Below, piece after piece: positions 9,601-16,430 of a DNA stretch of 33,644 bases. The first letter of the stretch is position 1. Each line of letters opens with the position of its first letter. Source of the DNA: Candidatus Omnitrophota bacterium (lineage in GTDB: Bacteria > Omnitrophota > Gorgyraeia > 2-01-FULL-45-10); assembly GCA_026387165.1 (NCBI GenBank), contig JAPLMG010000099.1, positions 1 through 33,644 on the forward strand, read 5' to 3'. The notes beneath the pieces are model-generated. The model saw only the letters and a list, made by a program, of their open reading frames with translations, made no database searches and was not told where the DNA came from. The position numbers and the translations under genes are program-made.

Positions 9601-10220
9601 AGTCTAAAGGTCTTTTCCGAAGCCAGCCGGGCCATGGAGTCCCGCCAGATCGTGTCGAGACTTTCCACCCTGGCGCCCGGGTTTTTATGTTCCGGGGGCA
9701 CCGTTACAACATCTACCGCATAGAGGCTGCCCGAACCGCGCTCCAATAGCGTTTCACCGTCAGCGACCGGCATCCCGGACGGAAAACCCGAGGCCGAGTA
9801 TACCCTTGCCTCCATGGACCCGCCGTAAGGAATATAAAGAACTCCCGCCTTCGGGTCCATCCTGATATTCGCGACATCGAACCTGGCAAGCTCTTCGGCG
9901 AACGACGGTGAAACATCCGCGTACCGCATGATCTCGCGGACGATGTCGGCTGCGGGCATTCTCTCCCTGCCTACCAACAGGGAAGCGTAGAGGTCGAACG
10001 CTATCGACAGGAACTCCTTCTTCGATATGAGCGCGTGATTGAATTCTTCGGAATGTTCATCGGGGTGTGACGACCTGAAGACGGATGGCGCCGCAAGCGT
10101 GGATACTTCGTTTAAACTTTTAGGATCGGCGTAAACTTCCGGGCCGGAGATCTGGCTTAATAGAAAGGCCCAGACCAACAGCCCCGAAATGATATGTCGA
10201 AACATCTTGTTGCCGCTCAT
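3693..10220 (-). CDS. Exported multidomain protein with uridine-kinase-like and 6-phosphofructokinase domains, 2,175 residues
   Basis: The ATG at 10220 lies 28 bases after the previous TAA and has no clear Shine-Dalgarno; an ATG at 10205 is an alternative. Residues 1-31 form a signal peptide (FRHIISGLLVWAFLL...VYA|D), followed by TLAAPSVF. A uridine-kinase-like domain has an intact P-loop, GITGSAASGKTT (~257-268), then IIYFDDWLL and FIIEGILSLYDD. Two kinase-like stretches follow; the second has HDQGYSHRWPHIGNIGL (~1195-1211). A 6-phosphofructokinase domain spans about 1375-1790: FVSGGDCAGLNPF, VIGGNDHL (~1481), IPKTIDNDTMNT (~1507), VEGMGRNMGSLA and GFTPRGTVPTEGE (~1690). The usual GGDGS/GGDDS loop reads GGNDH, so magnesium binding may be altered; PKTIDND is usual for PPi-type or divergent enzymes. 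A hydrophobic segment (~1790-1810) then precedes a tail ending IFTLPAVEI...LLEFIRSA. No GEKxYPA element is present. Confidence 0.92.
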   Translation of the reverse strand: MSGNKMFRHIISGLLVWAFLLSQISGPEVYADPKSLNEVSTLAAPSVFRSSHPDEHSEEFNHALISKKEFLSIAFDLYASLLVGRERMPAADIVREIMRYADVSPSFAEELARFDVANIRMDPKAGVLYIPYGGSMEARVYSASGFPSGMPVADGETLLERGSGSLYAVDVVTVPPEHKNPGARVESLDTIWRDSMARLASEKTFRLYRRFSHKERERLNEEQVYREIFDSRMFPKIRKVRAADRQNKKTSVITIGITGSAASGKTTIAATVQKELSEEFSNVRIIYFDDWLLQASDREIDPVTKKTTEDVLKKFEAGLFNSSMKAFIRGQDLLKPVYGQTAKGTLKLTLDDKGAPVILFGPRRKIYIVESQKGPVLSVRDEAGKVIEEAAAVEQFGITLGVEKGAKIGEIILRMIDTFMRIGPLEENGGRSVRIMDDKGNPAKDMIDPDSGELIAETAVTITNGGYIGKDGKLNGKPWKIKERIPHEEGIFIIEGILSLYDDPDVPQEKRLPSLYTTSLFIDANFEIRLERGFARERSRAETRNGRPMPLEDALKYVNLFMQRKEKLEDPFIYAARDRAEFVGTTESRAESIFSLYRKGQLLEDKFAPVVMMMGLDPQQLYEELDRIEEDYVLNELRRSSSGGELQYERKIESTSYDVFFLKNGMVVKAPKTDRALPDIGFLALVGGDFVVPTSFVNFAKLNIKIDGKIIPRVLIQNRITSFGEVLAQADTAEAAGYVDLWFGLQENLWKLGIVDKAPGFGRYGSMMTNLGKPSALLFSVDGIGNKEDDFKAANLWNISDSIRPDIKAYFVKKSGEFIKFTRQGSFGCAESWKVLPRLYDPALSSLQIDYISSIMMERKTVHLWRLFKRIKLPENASPEIVWTRLWLDTIARHTWSASGAINAFYKELLKDPLRIKGAKPHELRDYIFSISPPLSRQDKAQINKFLTYLCRIPLKMIEVGAAKNDTKSTLRIKPQVYDRMAPKDRRDLMKVLAAANPEKLKKIIDSSAGRIRVSYDETMPDEGRTVYIRLRDRIEVDGMSLGLLRIKGARPVVEKDKRSVKDYKGWGSVRRVMESYSSGAILVRPGHPGPLGSLLYPEALTEYELMERFHGSKCGADLPIGVGRYRDLRYKNGPVGYVICGMEFDDHRLGFLQFGRNGVEPGRIALVNIPAGLATDISPGLPSIYEKIGLSLRYFHDQGYSHRWPHIGNIGLRTDDDLAWRIILRDLNDAQDISTNSLAERAADRFLDVSRVLYDALKIREYEDVVDDTREWGTVNFPGLAESFLKGYFRELDPDGSEFRAILISMGNGFVERLDAMVGDRSDLNYEELSENSHHFGSIIAALRKVEEENSRQTAKAVSDLKDPRNAWPAWGDTGAENRCLVFVSGGDCAGLNPFIGYLSSELAAQGIAVAGVNKGLEGLIKSDFSRNIVPVGREMSARMPYWSSVDFGSTRKSLEDGSDEAKQAIANIAATARTIVVIGGNDHLNEAAKLAELLKPYGITVIAIPKTIDNDTMNTTALGVLSSVAIAREEVYRAAAVPGSNRCVIVEGMGRNMGSLALQAANRYPDNFKELSPHLQRKIEYSRPTIMTLIPEHIVSIEGIRKQALARMRRYGGVTVVAAEGFKLSKDDPDYDRLIKDNPVLAAAIKNIREDAHHNLIIPQGIAAEFIAAILKELHPEIEVLGFTPRGTVPTEGERNFARGLAKKAAEAVKERSTGQGVACSDLYQDPDRGVIKLVPVGTIAGKTPEGKSLVKRLDQIITESDQIKAGAILRDDQPLEEFGAVAMPAMPRQKSLVAVAGAVLAVAKSAWAHSRPSILHIDGPDADKVVAGIRDTIESVGIRNEGIAHDIDLVKKSFILFHGGTRTTLSDIIRQVYNINSKNKYVNIILSGNFRISKTDSLLPSLVEKSEELAARLKASEKRSKNSTDYVFNGKTKDLGQVLKLILLNAEQPSADMKKMTDVRLTSLGSSLNALPGEEHVSAAELSMQAIHEAHRILAPAAIDKSRMVFHVIDPMLIPEEQAGLATLINKLTRGDDFKEKVVIGKGWEPLEDTIAGILKKYPDAIIDVATRDPAKQAQLEKANILSLVFKPELGECNFRQLEGIIAALRAVQRNDREALLKIYAILTGIKITESMPEDIRDLIKRLIFTLPAVEIKDSSELRRLNDNLLEFIRSA
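4787..4850 (-). other. Internal signal-peptide-like hydrophobic segment
   Basis: Just after the phosphofructokinase domain, RQKSLVAVAGAVLAVAKSAWA then His gives a basic start, a 12-residue Ala/Val core and an AWA|H end (~residues 1790-1811). It could be a transmembrane helix, a relic signal peptide from a fused gene, or an ordinary buried helix. Confidence 0.4.
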
Positions 10221-10248
10221 TAATATGGTATATGCGCAAGTTTAAGCG

Positions 10249-12855
10249 TTACAGCGATATAAGGGCCTGTTGGGCTGCCTTATAAGCTGCCGCGGCTTCT
10301 GAAGGATTGACCGGCACTATCTTAGGCAGTATCATAAGAACGCCTCTTGATAACAATGCCTCGACATCATCTTTGGTGAACGGTCTGTTGTCAGGGTTTA
10401 TGGCTATCCTGTTTAAAGACAGGAGGACGTCATCGATCGAAGAGTCGTAGGCTATTCTCAAGGCCACTTCGTACAGCCCTATTATGGGTATGTACCTGTT
10501 GTCCGGATTCTGTATATTGAGGACCTTACCTATCCTGGTGAGGTACTGGCCCACTTCATTCATAGTGCTGTTTCCCGCGATAGTCACCACCTTGTAAGGA
10601 ATGCCTGCTGCCTGCAGCTCCTGCGCGGCCTGAGCGATATTATCCAATAGCTTCCTGCCCGTTGCCCTGATGTCTACCAGCTTGCCTTCAAGATATTTGT
10701 TTATCGGCCGCTCACCAGCCTGCGCCACCTGTCCGGGCGCGACCGCCGTATCATGCGCGATTATGACCGCCCTGTTGTCGAGCGCGCCTCTCAGTGCCAA
10801 TGAAGCGAGATACTTCTGCAACGAATCTCTTTCCGGTATAGTCGAAACCTGATAGATCTGCTCGGCCGTCACCTTTCCGGCGCCTTCCCCGGCGGGATAC
10901 TTCTTCTCGCCGTCCCGGCCGGCCCTGGATAGCCGCGCAAGCTCTCCGGTAAAGCTTTCATAGAACGCCTTTATCAGCGCTTTTACATCCTCATCGGCCT
11001 CATTGCACTCAAATAGTACGGTCGGCGACACTTCGGCCATGCGCCTTATATTCGGCATGGTCATGGCATCATTGGTCTGGTGCACATTTGCGCCCTCGAC
11101 AGTAGCGCCGTCCCCTTTTCTCGGCGGAACGAGCTGCCTCTTCTCGACGGCCTTCCCGCCTCCGGCATCGACCTCGATATCAACCGTGTTCTTAAATCCC
11201 CTGCCGGTCACCTTATTGTCGATGAGCCTTCTCGTATTTATGAAGATGTTTACTGTCTTGTCGCCTAAAAGCGGCCCGGGCGTATTTGATTCCGCCTGAT
11301 TGGCAAGATTCCCCTCAAGCCCCTTATGCGACCAGAGCGGGAAGAGGGCAGTCTGCACGATCCACCCCTGCCTGCCAAGTTCTGATCCGTAGGCTTCTCT
11401 TCTCAGGCCCCCGACAAATTCCTGCAGGCCCTCACTGCCGACGAACAGGTTTAGCCTGTCGCGCCCTTTTAATTTCCCGGCGAGCTGCGCGGCGATATCT
11501 TTGCCCAGCTGTCTTGCCTGCGTTGCCGTATTCATGGCATTTTGCTTTCCGTCAGCGCCTATGGCGGGAGATCCGGGATTGCCCGAGCTAACCAGAAGCT
11601 CTGTTTTGCCCTGACCTATAAGATCCTGCGCATACTTTCTTTCATTGTCTCTCCACCCGGCAACTCTGTCTGACGTATATTCGCGGACCTTCTTCACGTT
11701 AGGGTTAGAATTGGCATCGACCCTGAGAAGAGAGGTAAAGACCGTCACCAGATCCGTCCATAATATATCCAATGCCGCCTGCTGGTTTGGCGTCATGCCG
11801 ACGTCAATTACCTTGCCTGTGCCATCGGTGATCTTTGTGCCTTCCACGGTAAGGATCATCACGGGCATCGCTTCAGCGACGCTCTTCACCCTTTTCCTGT
11901 CCTTGTCATATGTGGGCGATGATCTGTCCAGAAGCGCCATGCCGACACATTTCTTACCGGCCGGACTGCTCACAAGCGTTTCCAGTACTGCCGGCGGTTC
12001 ATAGACCTCATCGGCAAGATCATGAATACCCATGGAAATAACATCTCTTTTGTTCGAGCCTTCCATTATATACTGTTCCCATTCGGTTCCCGCGCGGCGC
12101 AGGGACTCCGTATTTGTCATGAATACGATATGCTCGGCGCCAAGCAAGTACATGGCGCCATGCAGGAATCTCCCTGCGCTGACGGGAAGCGATCCATCCT
12201 CATCGGAGAAATCATTCGCCCGGTCGAATTTGTCATGGAGCCTGGCAAATTCTACGGAATCCATTGAAGGCAGGAAGATGCCAGCTATAGTCTGTACCGT
12301 ATAGTAGATGGAGGTCTTTCTATGCATGTTTCTGCCGCCTATATCGGGGCTGAGCTCTATGACTAAGGGCGCGACGGTGGTCTTTTCGGTCTTGCTTCTC
12401 GCTTGCGCCGCCGCTATTGCTATGTCCTTACTGGGCCCGCCGTTAACTATCGCTATACGCTTATTAAATCCTTCCTGCAGTGAACGGCTTGCCACCTCCA
12501 GGCCTTCCCAGGTCGCCCCGGATCGTGTTATGTCCACAAAGATCGTGGAATCCGGTTTGATCTTGCCTTCGCTGTAGAGGCGCGCGAACTCCCTCGCTGT
12601 CGCCGCGTGATACCAGACCGGCGCGCCGGCCGGCTTATTTTCATTGTACATCTTAATCAACGACCACATGAACTGATCATTGGCGCCTATTCCGTTGGTC
12701 ACTATAGCTTTGAGATTTTGGCCATTCGGGCCGAACGCCTGCTCTATGAAAGAGCGGATCTTTCCGTACCATTCAGGTTTAAAATAGTTTTCGAAAAATT
12801 GCAAAACAGTCTGCTTAGTCCCGGTCCCGCGGTAGTTATATCCTCCCCGCGCCAT
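10249..12855 (-). CDS. Phosphoglucose-isomerase-like segment with shared tail, 868 residues; last piece of the composite gene
   Basis: The first Met is at 12855, but the frame is open upstream to 13218 and carries sensible protein from about 12940, so the true N-terminus probably comes through the frameshift. The segment is phosphoglucose-isomerase-like (SIS fold): IFVDITRSGATWEGLEVASR (~105-124) corresponds to the SKTGTT sugar-phosphate loop. LSPDIGGRNMHRKTS (~168-182) corresponds to the VGGRxS region. TEWEQYIMEGSNKRD matches the QxxMES-GK stretch. A second half (LFVGSEGLQEFV, VEGANVHQTNDAMTMP) is consistent with the rest of the fold. DGEKKYPAG then leads to a ~180-residue tail domain starting AVIIAHDTAV and ending LMILPKIVP...AAQQALISL, TAA. 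That tail is closely similar to the tail of the gene at 148-3666. The natural reaction interconverts glucose-6-phosphate and fructose-6-phosphate. Confidence 0.78.
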   Translation of the reverse strand: MARGGYNYRGTGTKQTVLQFFENYFKPEWYGKIRSFIEQAFGPNGQNLKAIVTNGIGANDQFMWSLIKMYNENKPAGAPVWYHAATAREFARLYSEGKIKPDSTIFVDITRSGATWEGLEVASRSLQEGFNKRIAIVNGGPSKDIAIAAAQARSKTEKTTVAPLVIELSPDIGGRNMHRKTSIYYTVQTIAGIFLPSMDSVEFARLHDKFDRANDFSDEDGSLPVSAGRFLHGAMYLLGAEHIVFMTNTESLRRAGTEWEQYIMEGSNKRDVISMGIHDLADEVYEPPAVLETLVSSPAGKKCVGMALLDRSSPTYDKDRKRVKSVAEAMPVMILTVEGTKITDGTGKVIDVGMTPNQQAALDILWTDLVTVFTSLLRVDANSNPNVKKVREYTSDRVAGWRDNERKYAQDLIGQGKTELLVSSGNPGSPAIGADGKQNAMNTATQARQLGKDIAAQLAGKLKGRDRLNLFVGSEGLQEFVGGLRREAYGSELGRQGWIVQTALFPLWSHKGLEGNLANQAESNTPGPLLGDKTVNIFINTRRLIDNKVTGRGFKNTVDIEVDAGGGKAVEKRQLVPPRKGDGATVEGANVHQTNDAMTMPNIRRMAEVSPTVLFECNEADEDVKALIKAFYESFTGELARLSRAGRDGEKKYPAGEGAGKVTAEQIYQVSTIPERDSLQKYLASLALRGALDNRAVIIAHDTAVAPGQVAQAGERPINKYLEGKLVDIRATGRKLLDNIAQAAQELQAAGIPYKVVTIAGNSTMNEVGQYLTRIGKVLNIQNPDNRYIPIIGLYEVALRIAYDSSIDDVLLSLNRIAINPDNRPFTKDDVEALLSRGVLMILPKIVPVNPSEAAAAYKAAQQALISL
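10888..10914 (-). repeat. DGEKKYPAG linker, copy 9
   Basis: It separates the isomerase-like domain from the C-terminal tail domain, showing that the tail is a separate module. Confidence 0.88.
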
Positions 12856-12893
12856 GTCGGCGCCGACCGCAGACTGATACTGCTGAAGCGCTA

Positions 12894-15800
12894 TCAGCTG
12901 CTTAAGGTCGGCCGTGCTGCCGTCAGGGACAAGGAGCTTTTTCCGTATGTCAGGGACAACTGCTCTATAAGTCCGCTCACATCTACGGAATCGAGAATGA
13001 TCCTCTCCAGCCGCAATGGCGTCAAGTCCGTCAATCTCAGGCCCTTTATTTGGATGCTTATGAATTTCTCCAGCAGGACTCTGCTGAACAACGCATCTGT
13101 CAGTATATATGTTTCGTCCCCGGTCACTTCCGCTAAACCGGCCTGCGCCATGTTCTTTAAAGCCGCTGTTCTTTTGATCCCGACCGATTCGGCAAAATTG
13201 GTCAGAAGCGTATTTGTATCAATTTTTGACCTTACCGCATCCCGGACCCTGGCCTTGTCCATTTTGAGAACGGACGCCAATCTTGAAATATCCTGTTCAA
13301 ATGTCATGCTCGCTATCTCACTTGTCAGCGGCATTACCTTCAATAACTCAGGTAAATATCCGAGCGAGCTCTTAGCCTTACCGTCCCCTCTATTGATGCT
13401 TACAACAAGTCCGTAGATAGAAGCCCTGCGCACATCTACGCCGCTATCACTCAAATATTTGACAGCCGCGTCGTCGACAGTCAGAGGGGCCGTGCTCTTC
13501 TTGGCCATGTTGGCCGGATCGCCCGCGGCCCGCGTAGTGAGATAGATCCTGTCGAATAAGAGCGTGGCGAACTGCGCCGACTGCGCCGTTACCCGGCTCA
13601 GAAGTTCCGGATCATTCCTAATCGCCCACTCATAGCGCTCGACCCCATAGGGCACGGCTATAGAGCGCTCTTCGATATATTCGTCTATGAGCAGCTTAAA
13701 TACGCTGAGGCCCAGCTTCTCTATGCCATCGGGCTTGTTACGCAGCGCAATGCCGACCCTTGACGCGATATCACTCTTGTAATCGCCTTTACGCGTCAGG
13801 TCATCATACTCTTTGTCGTAGTCAAGCAATTTTATATAGTCCACCTGGTCGCTTATGAGCGCCGTATCAAATAGTTCGGCGAATTTGGCGCCGCTTATCT
13901 TCTCGATAAAATTGATCAGCTCGCTGAGGCTCAATCCTACAGTCTCGTTGTCCTCGTTGGGATTAAATACGAAGATGCTCCTCACGCCCCTCGCCCTGGC
14001 GGCTTTGATCGCCTCTACTACGCCATCGCATAACAGGTGGGAACAGAGCGATGTAAAGAAGCTGCCCGGCCCGGTCAATATATAGCCGCCGCTCGAGACG
14101 TTATTGATCATTTCAACGGCCACCTGGTTGGTATCGTCCCGGGATATCGATTTCGCTTCCGCGGAGGGAGCGGAAAATACCCGGTGCTCTTCCCTTACTT
14201 CATTGCCTCCCTCGGCGCTCACGACTATATTCTCTTCTTTAACTTCGGCAAAACCATACTCCACTATCTTTGAGAGATTTACCGTTTCGGTAACGTGCGT
14301 CTGCATGGCGATAAAGCGCGGGACAAAGAGAGCGCCCAGGCCCTCGCCGTTGAAACCGAGCACTTTGTCCTTATAACCACATCCCGGATTGTCATTCTTT
14401 AGCCTTATCTTTTTATCGTCCTTAACAAGATATGTGACATCCCCGGACTCGCTTTCGTCGACCACCCAGTGGTCCCCGTTAAGCGAAAAATACGCCTTGC
14501 CCTCTTTGTCGAGGCCGACCTCTATCGCGTTTAAGATATTTCCGTGGCTGTCCAGTGTCTTGATCAGTATATCCTGTCCTCTCGATAAAGTCTTTATAAG
14601 GGGTGTGCCTGAAATCCGGCTCGCCTCGTCCGTACCGTCAGGATTTCTGATAACCATGCTCGGGCCATGCCTCTGGTCTATGGTCACCACAAGGCTATTG
14701 CCGTTATTTTCGGTATGAAAGCGCGTGTTCCTCTGTATCTTTTCATCGAGGCTGATATTTTCCCACCACGCAAGAACGTTGTCCTGATATCTTGCATATA
14801 CAACCGAGGGCTTAAAACTCGACATGCTGACCTGCCCGTTCGTGATGCCTACGGCCTTCGCAAGTCTGTTAACAGCCATTTGGTATCTGCGCATCTTATC
14901 TTTCGTATCAACGGCATTCCTGCCCTCCGGTAACCGGAGGTCCCTTACGAAGACACCCTCGTCATATAAAACCGCCAGGAGAAGCAGGTTTCGTATGCTC
15001 TGGTTCTGTTTTAGGAGCGTCTTCATGTTAAAGATCGGTTTGCCGTCGAACCCCGGGATACCTTTATCCACTATGTCGGCAAGATTTAACAGGTTCGCGC
15101 TGAACGTCAAAAAATCCGCGCTTAAATTTCTCTCGTGAGACCTTCTGATGCTTTCGAGATTTCTAGGCTTTCTCTGCTCCAGGGCCGCGGCAAGAAGCGC
15201 TTCCGCTCCGTCATATCGCATGTCAAGATTTACTGCCTGGGAAGTCTTCGCCAGCCCTATACCGGCCAGCGTCACCTTTATTTTCTCGAGGCATTCTCCC
15301 GCCTTTTCGAAATCTCCCGCATCCATCGCCGCAAGCGCCTGACCGAATAAATTATCCCTTATCTTCGCCTGCCGTAAAGCTATTGCCATGACATCTCTTA
15401 AGCTCATCCCGAGAAGCTCTTCTTCGCTCAGGCCCATATACCCGATCTTTATCCTTCCGCTGTCATCAAGCATGGTAAATATCTTGTCTGCTTTAAGGAA
15501 GCTGTTAAAGAGAGAATTTACCTGGTCGCCAAGAGGAGGCGTTATCCCATAACCGTTCTCTCTGAGCGCATTTATAATGTGCTGCGTGGCGCCCCCGTCA
15601 TCGACGTTGGTAACAAGCGCGTTGATCGAAAGGCCCGGATTGAGGCCCAAAAGGATCGGAGCCCATAACCTGGATGCCGAGCCCCCGGAAAGCAGAAGGA
15701 CGTCCGAAGAAAAGTCAGGCGGACCCTGCGCCGTTTGGCTTACGCCTGAAAGCTTCTGGCGGAGTTTCTTTGCATCGTCGCCGAACCTGCCTATAACGAT

Positions 15801-16376
15801 ATCGACAACGCTCGCCTTGTTCCTGGCGGCCTCTTCCAGCAGGTCTCTTTGCAATTCTCTTTCATTTCCGCCGTAAACATCCAATAGCCTGCCGTAATTA
15901 TCTGTTTTTTGAAGCGCTTCGCTGAATTCATTTCCGGAGGCTCCGGCCGGATAACTCTTCTCTCCATCCTTCGGAGGTTCGGAGACGGCTGTGCCGCCGC
16001 TGAGGCGCGCGTAAAGGATGTGGAAAGCGCTCTTGAATTCAGCGTTGCCGGTTATGGCTGCCGCTATTTCCTTCGCACGGGCTTGCGGCTGATCGGCACT
16101 GATTAAAGCGGCCTCCATCGCGCCCCTGTACGCATCGAGCATGATCGCTTCGTTCTGAGCGTATCCTCTCTCGCTCGCAATCATGAGGGTCTTATCGAGC
16201 CACCTCTGGACCCCAAAAGACTCCCAGCCTCGCTCAACCCGCCGCTCTCTCGCTATGATCTCTTTTATAAGAGCTTCAAGCTGATCCTTATCTACGCCGT
16301 CAACCTCTGAAAGGATCACCTTTATGCGCTCCTGGCTTATGCCGACGAGCCTCGATAACAGTATCGGGGCGAGCAT
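12894..16376 (-). CDS. YvcK/CofD-like protein segment, 1,160 residues; middle piece of the composite gene
   Basis: The N-terminal ~150 residues are helical, beginning MLAPILLSRL. A DGEKSYPAG element then leads into a gluconeogenesis-factor-like (YvcK/UPF0052, CofD superfamily) domain: VLLLSGGSASRLWAPILLGL (~224-243), ALVTNVDDGGATQ (~250-262), TPPLGDQVNSL, and YILTGPGSFFTSLCSHLL (~762-779) with IFVFNPNEDNETVGLSLSELI. In YvcK these segments bind nucleotide or UDP-sugar and control cell-wall and carbon metabolism. The glycine loop GGGTGxS has become GGSASRL. About 500 residues separate the two halves, far more than in free YvcK, so a large insertion is present. The last ~350 residues are unassigned. 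The final 15 or so residues before the TGA (KSSLSLTAARPTLSS) look out of frame. The ATG has GGGAG only one base upstream, a poor start. Confidence 0.75.
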   Translation of the reverse strand: MLAPILLSRLVGISQERIKVILSEVDGVDKDQLEALIKEIIARERRVERGWESFGVQRWLDKTLMIASERGYAQNEAIMLDAYRGAMEAALISADQPQARAKEIAAAITGNAEFKSAFHILYARLSGGTAVSEPPKDGEKSYPAGASGNEFSEALQKTDNYGRLLDVYGGNERELQRDLLEEAARNKASVVDIVIGRFGDDAKKLRQKLSGVSQTAQGPPDFSSDVLLLSGGSASRLWAPILLGLNPGLSINALVTNVDDGGATQHIINALRENGYGITPPLGDQVNSLFNSFLKADKIFTMLDDSGRIKIGYMGLSEEELLGMSLRDVMAIALRQAKIRDNLFGQALAAMDAGDFEKAGECLEKIKVTLAGIGLAKTSQAVNLDMRYDGAEALLAAALEQRKPRNLESIRRSHERNLSADFLTFSANLLNLADIVDKGIPGFDGKPIFNMKTLLKQNQSIRNLLLLAVLYDEGVFVRDLRLPEGRNAVDTKDKMRRYQMAVNRLAKAVGITNGQVSMSSFKPSVVYARYQDNVLAWWENISLDEKIQRNTRFHTENNGNSLVVTIDQRHGPSMVIRNPDGTDEASRISGTPLIKTLSRGQDILIKTLDSHGNILNAIEVGLDKEGKAYFSLNGDHWVVDESESGDVTYLVKDDKKIRLKNDNPGCGYKDKVLGFNGEGLGALFVPRFIAMQTHVTETVNLSKIVEYGFAEVKEENIVVSAEGGNEVREEHRVFSAPSAEAKSISRDDTNQVAVEMINNVSSGGYILTGPGSFFTSLCSHLLCDGVVEAIKAARARGVRSIFVFNPNEDNETVGLSLSELINFIEKISGAKFAELFDTALISDQVDYIKLLDYDKEYDDLTRKGDYKSDIASRVGIALRNKPDGIEKLGLSVFKLLIDEYIEERSIAVPYGVERYEWAIRNDPELLSRVTAQSAQFATLLFDRIYLTTRAAGDPANMAKKSTAPLTVDDAAVKYLSDSGVDVRRASIYGLVVSINRGDGKAKSSLGYLPELLKVMPLTSEIASMTFEQDISRLASVLKMDKARVRDAVRSKIDTNTLLTNFAESVGIKRTAALKNMAQAGLAEVTGDETYILTDALFSRVLLEKFISIQIKGLRLTDLTPLRLERIILDSVDVSGLIEQLSLTYGKSSLSLTAARPTLSS
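12938..12942 (-). other. A5 tract where a -1 frameshift joins two segments
   Basis: The minus strand reads GGA AAA AGC in the upstream frame and CGG AAA AAG in the downstream frame. Re-reading one A, or restoring a sixth A, continues into LLVPDGSTADLKQLIALQQY without a stop. A lost base in a homopolymer is the simplest cause; slippage of tRNA-Lys on the A-run is also possible. Confidence 0.65.
15942..15968 (-). repeat. DGEKSYPAG linker, copy 8
   Basis: It sits between the helical N-terminal region and the YvcK-like domain. It shares the core GEKSYPA with copy 5 of the giant protein. Confidence 0.88.
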
Positions 16377-16427
16377 GCTCCCTTTTACATTTTTAGCGTC
16401 CGCCGCGCCCGTATCGGATAGTATCTC

Positions 16428-16430
16428 CTA
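16428..16430 (-). other. In-frame TAG interrupting the composite gene
   Basis: The TAG follows ILTNQRTPL. The next 17 codons are open in the same frame and lead into the segment starting at 16376. The paralogous domain in the giant protein reads straight on at the equivalent place (VLTNRKDRYESVLKSG). No terminator or promoter is seen in the 51 bases that follow. Confidence 0.7.

Noticed and set aside
12607-13416. Open plus-strand frame of 269 codons
   Set aside because: It lies opposite the composite gene, has no recognisable domain or ribosome site, and its composition is that of an antisense shadow. Part of its openness reflects the open minus frame used after the frameshift.
16428-16430. 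Genetic-code change with TAG read as an amino acid
   Set aside because: Only one internal TAG was noticed and a separate frameshift affects the same gene, so ordinary mutation or sequence error is simpler.
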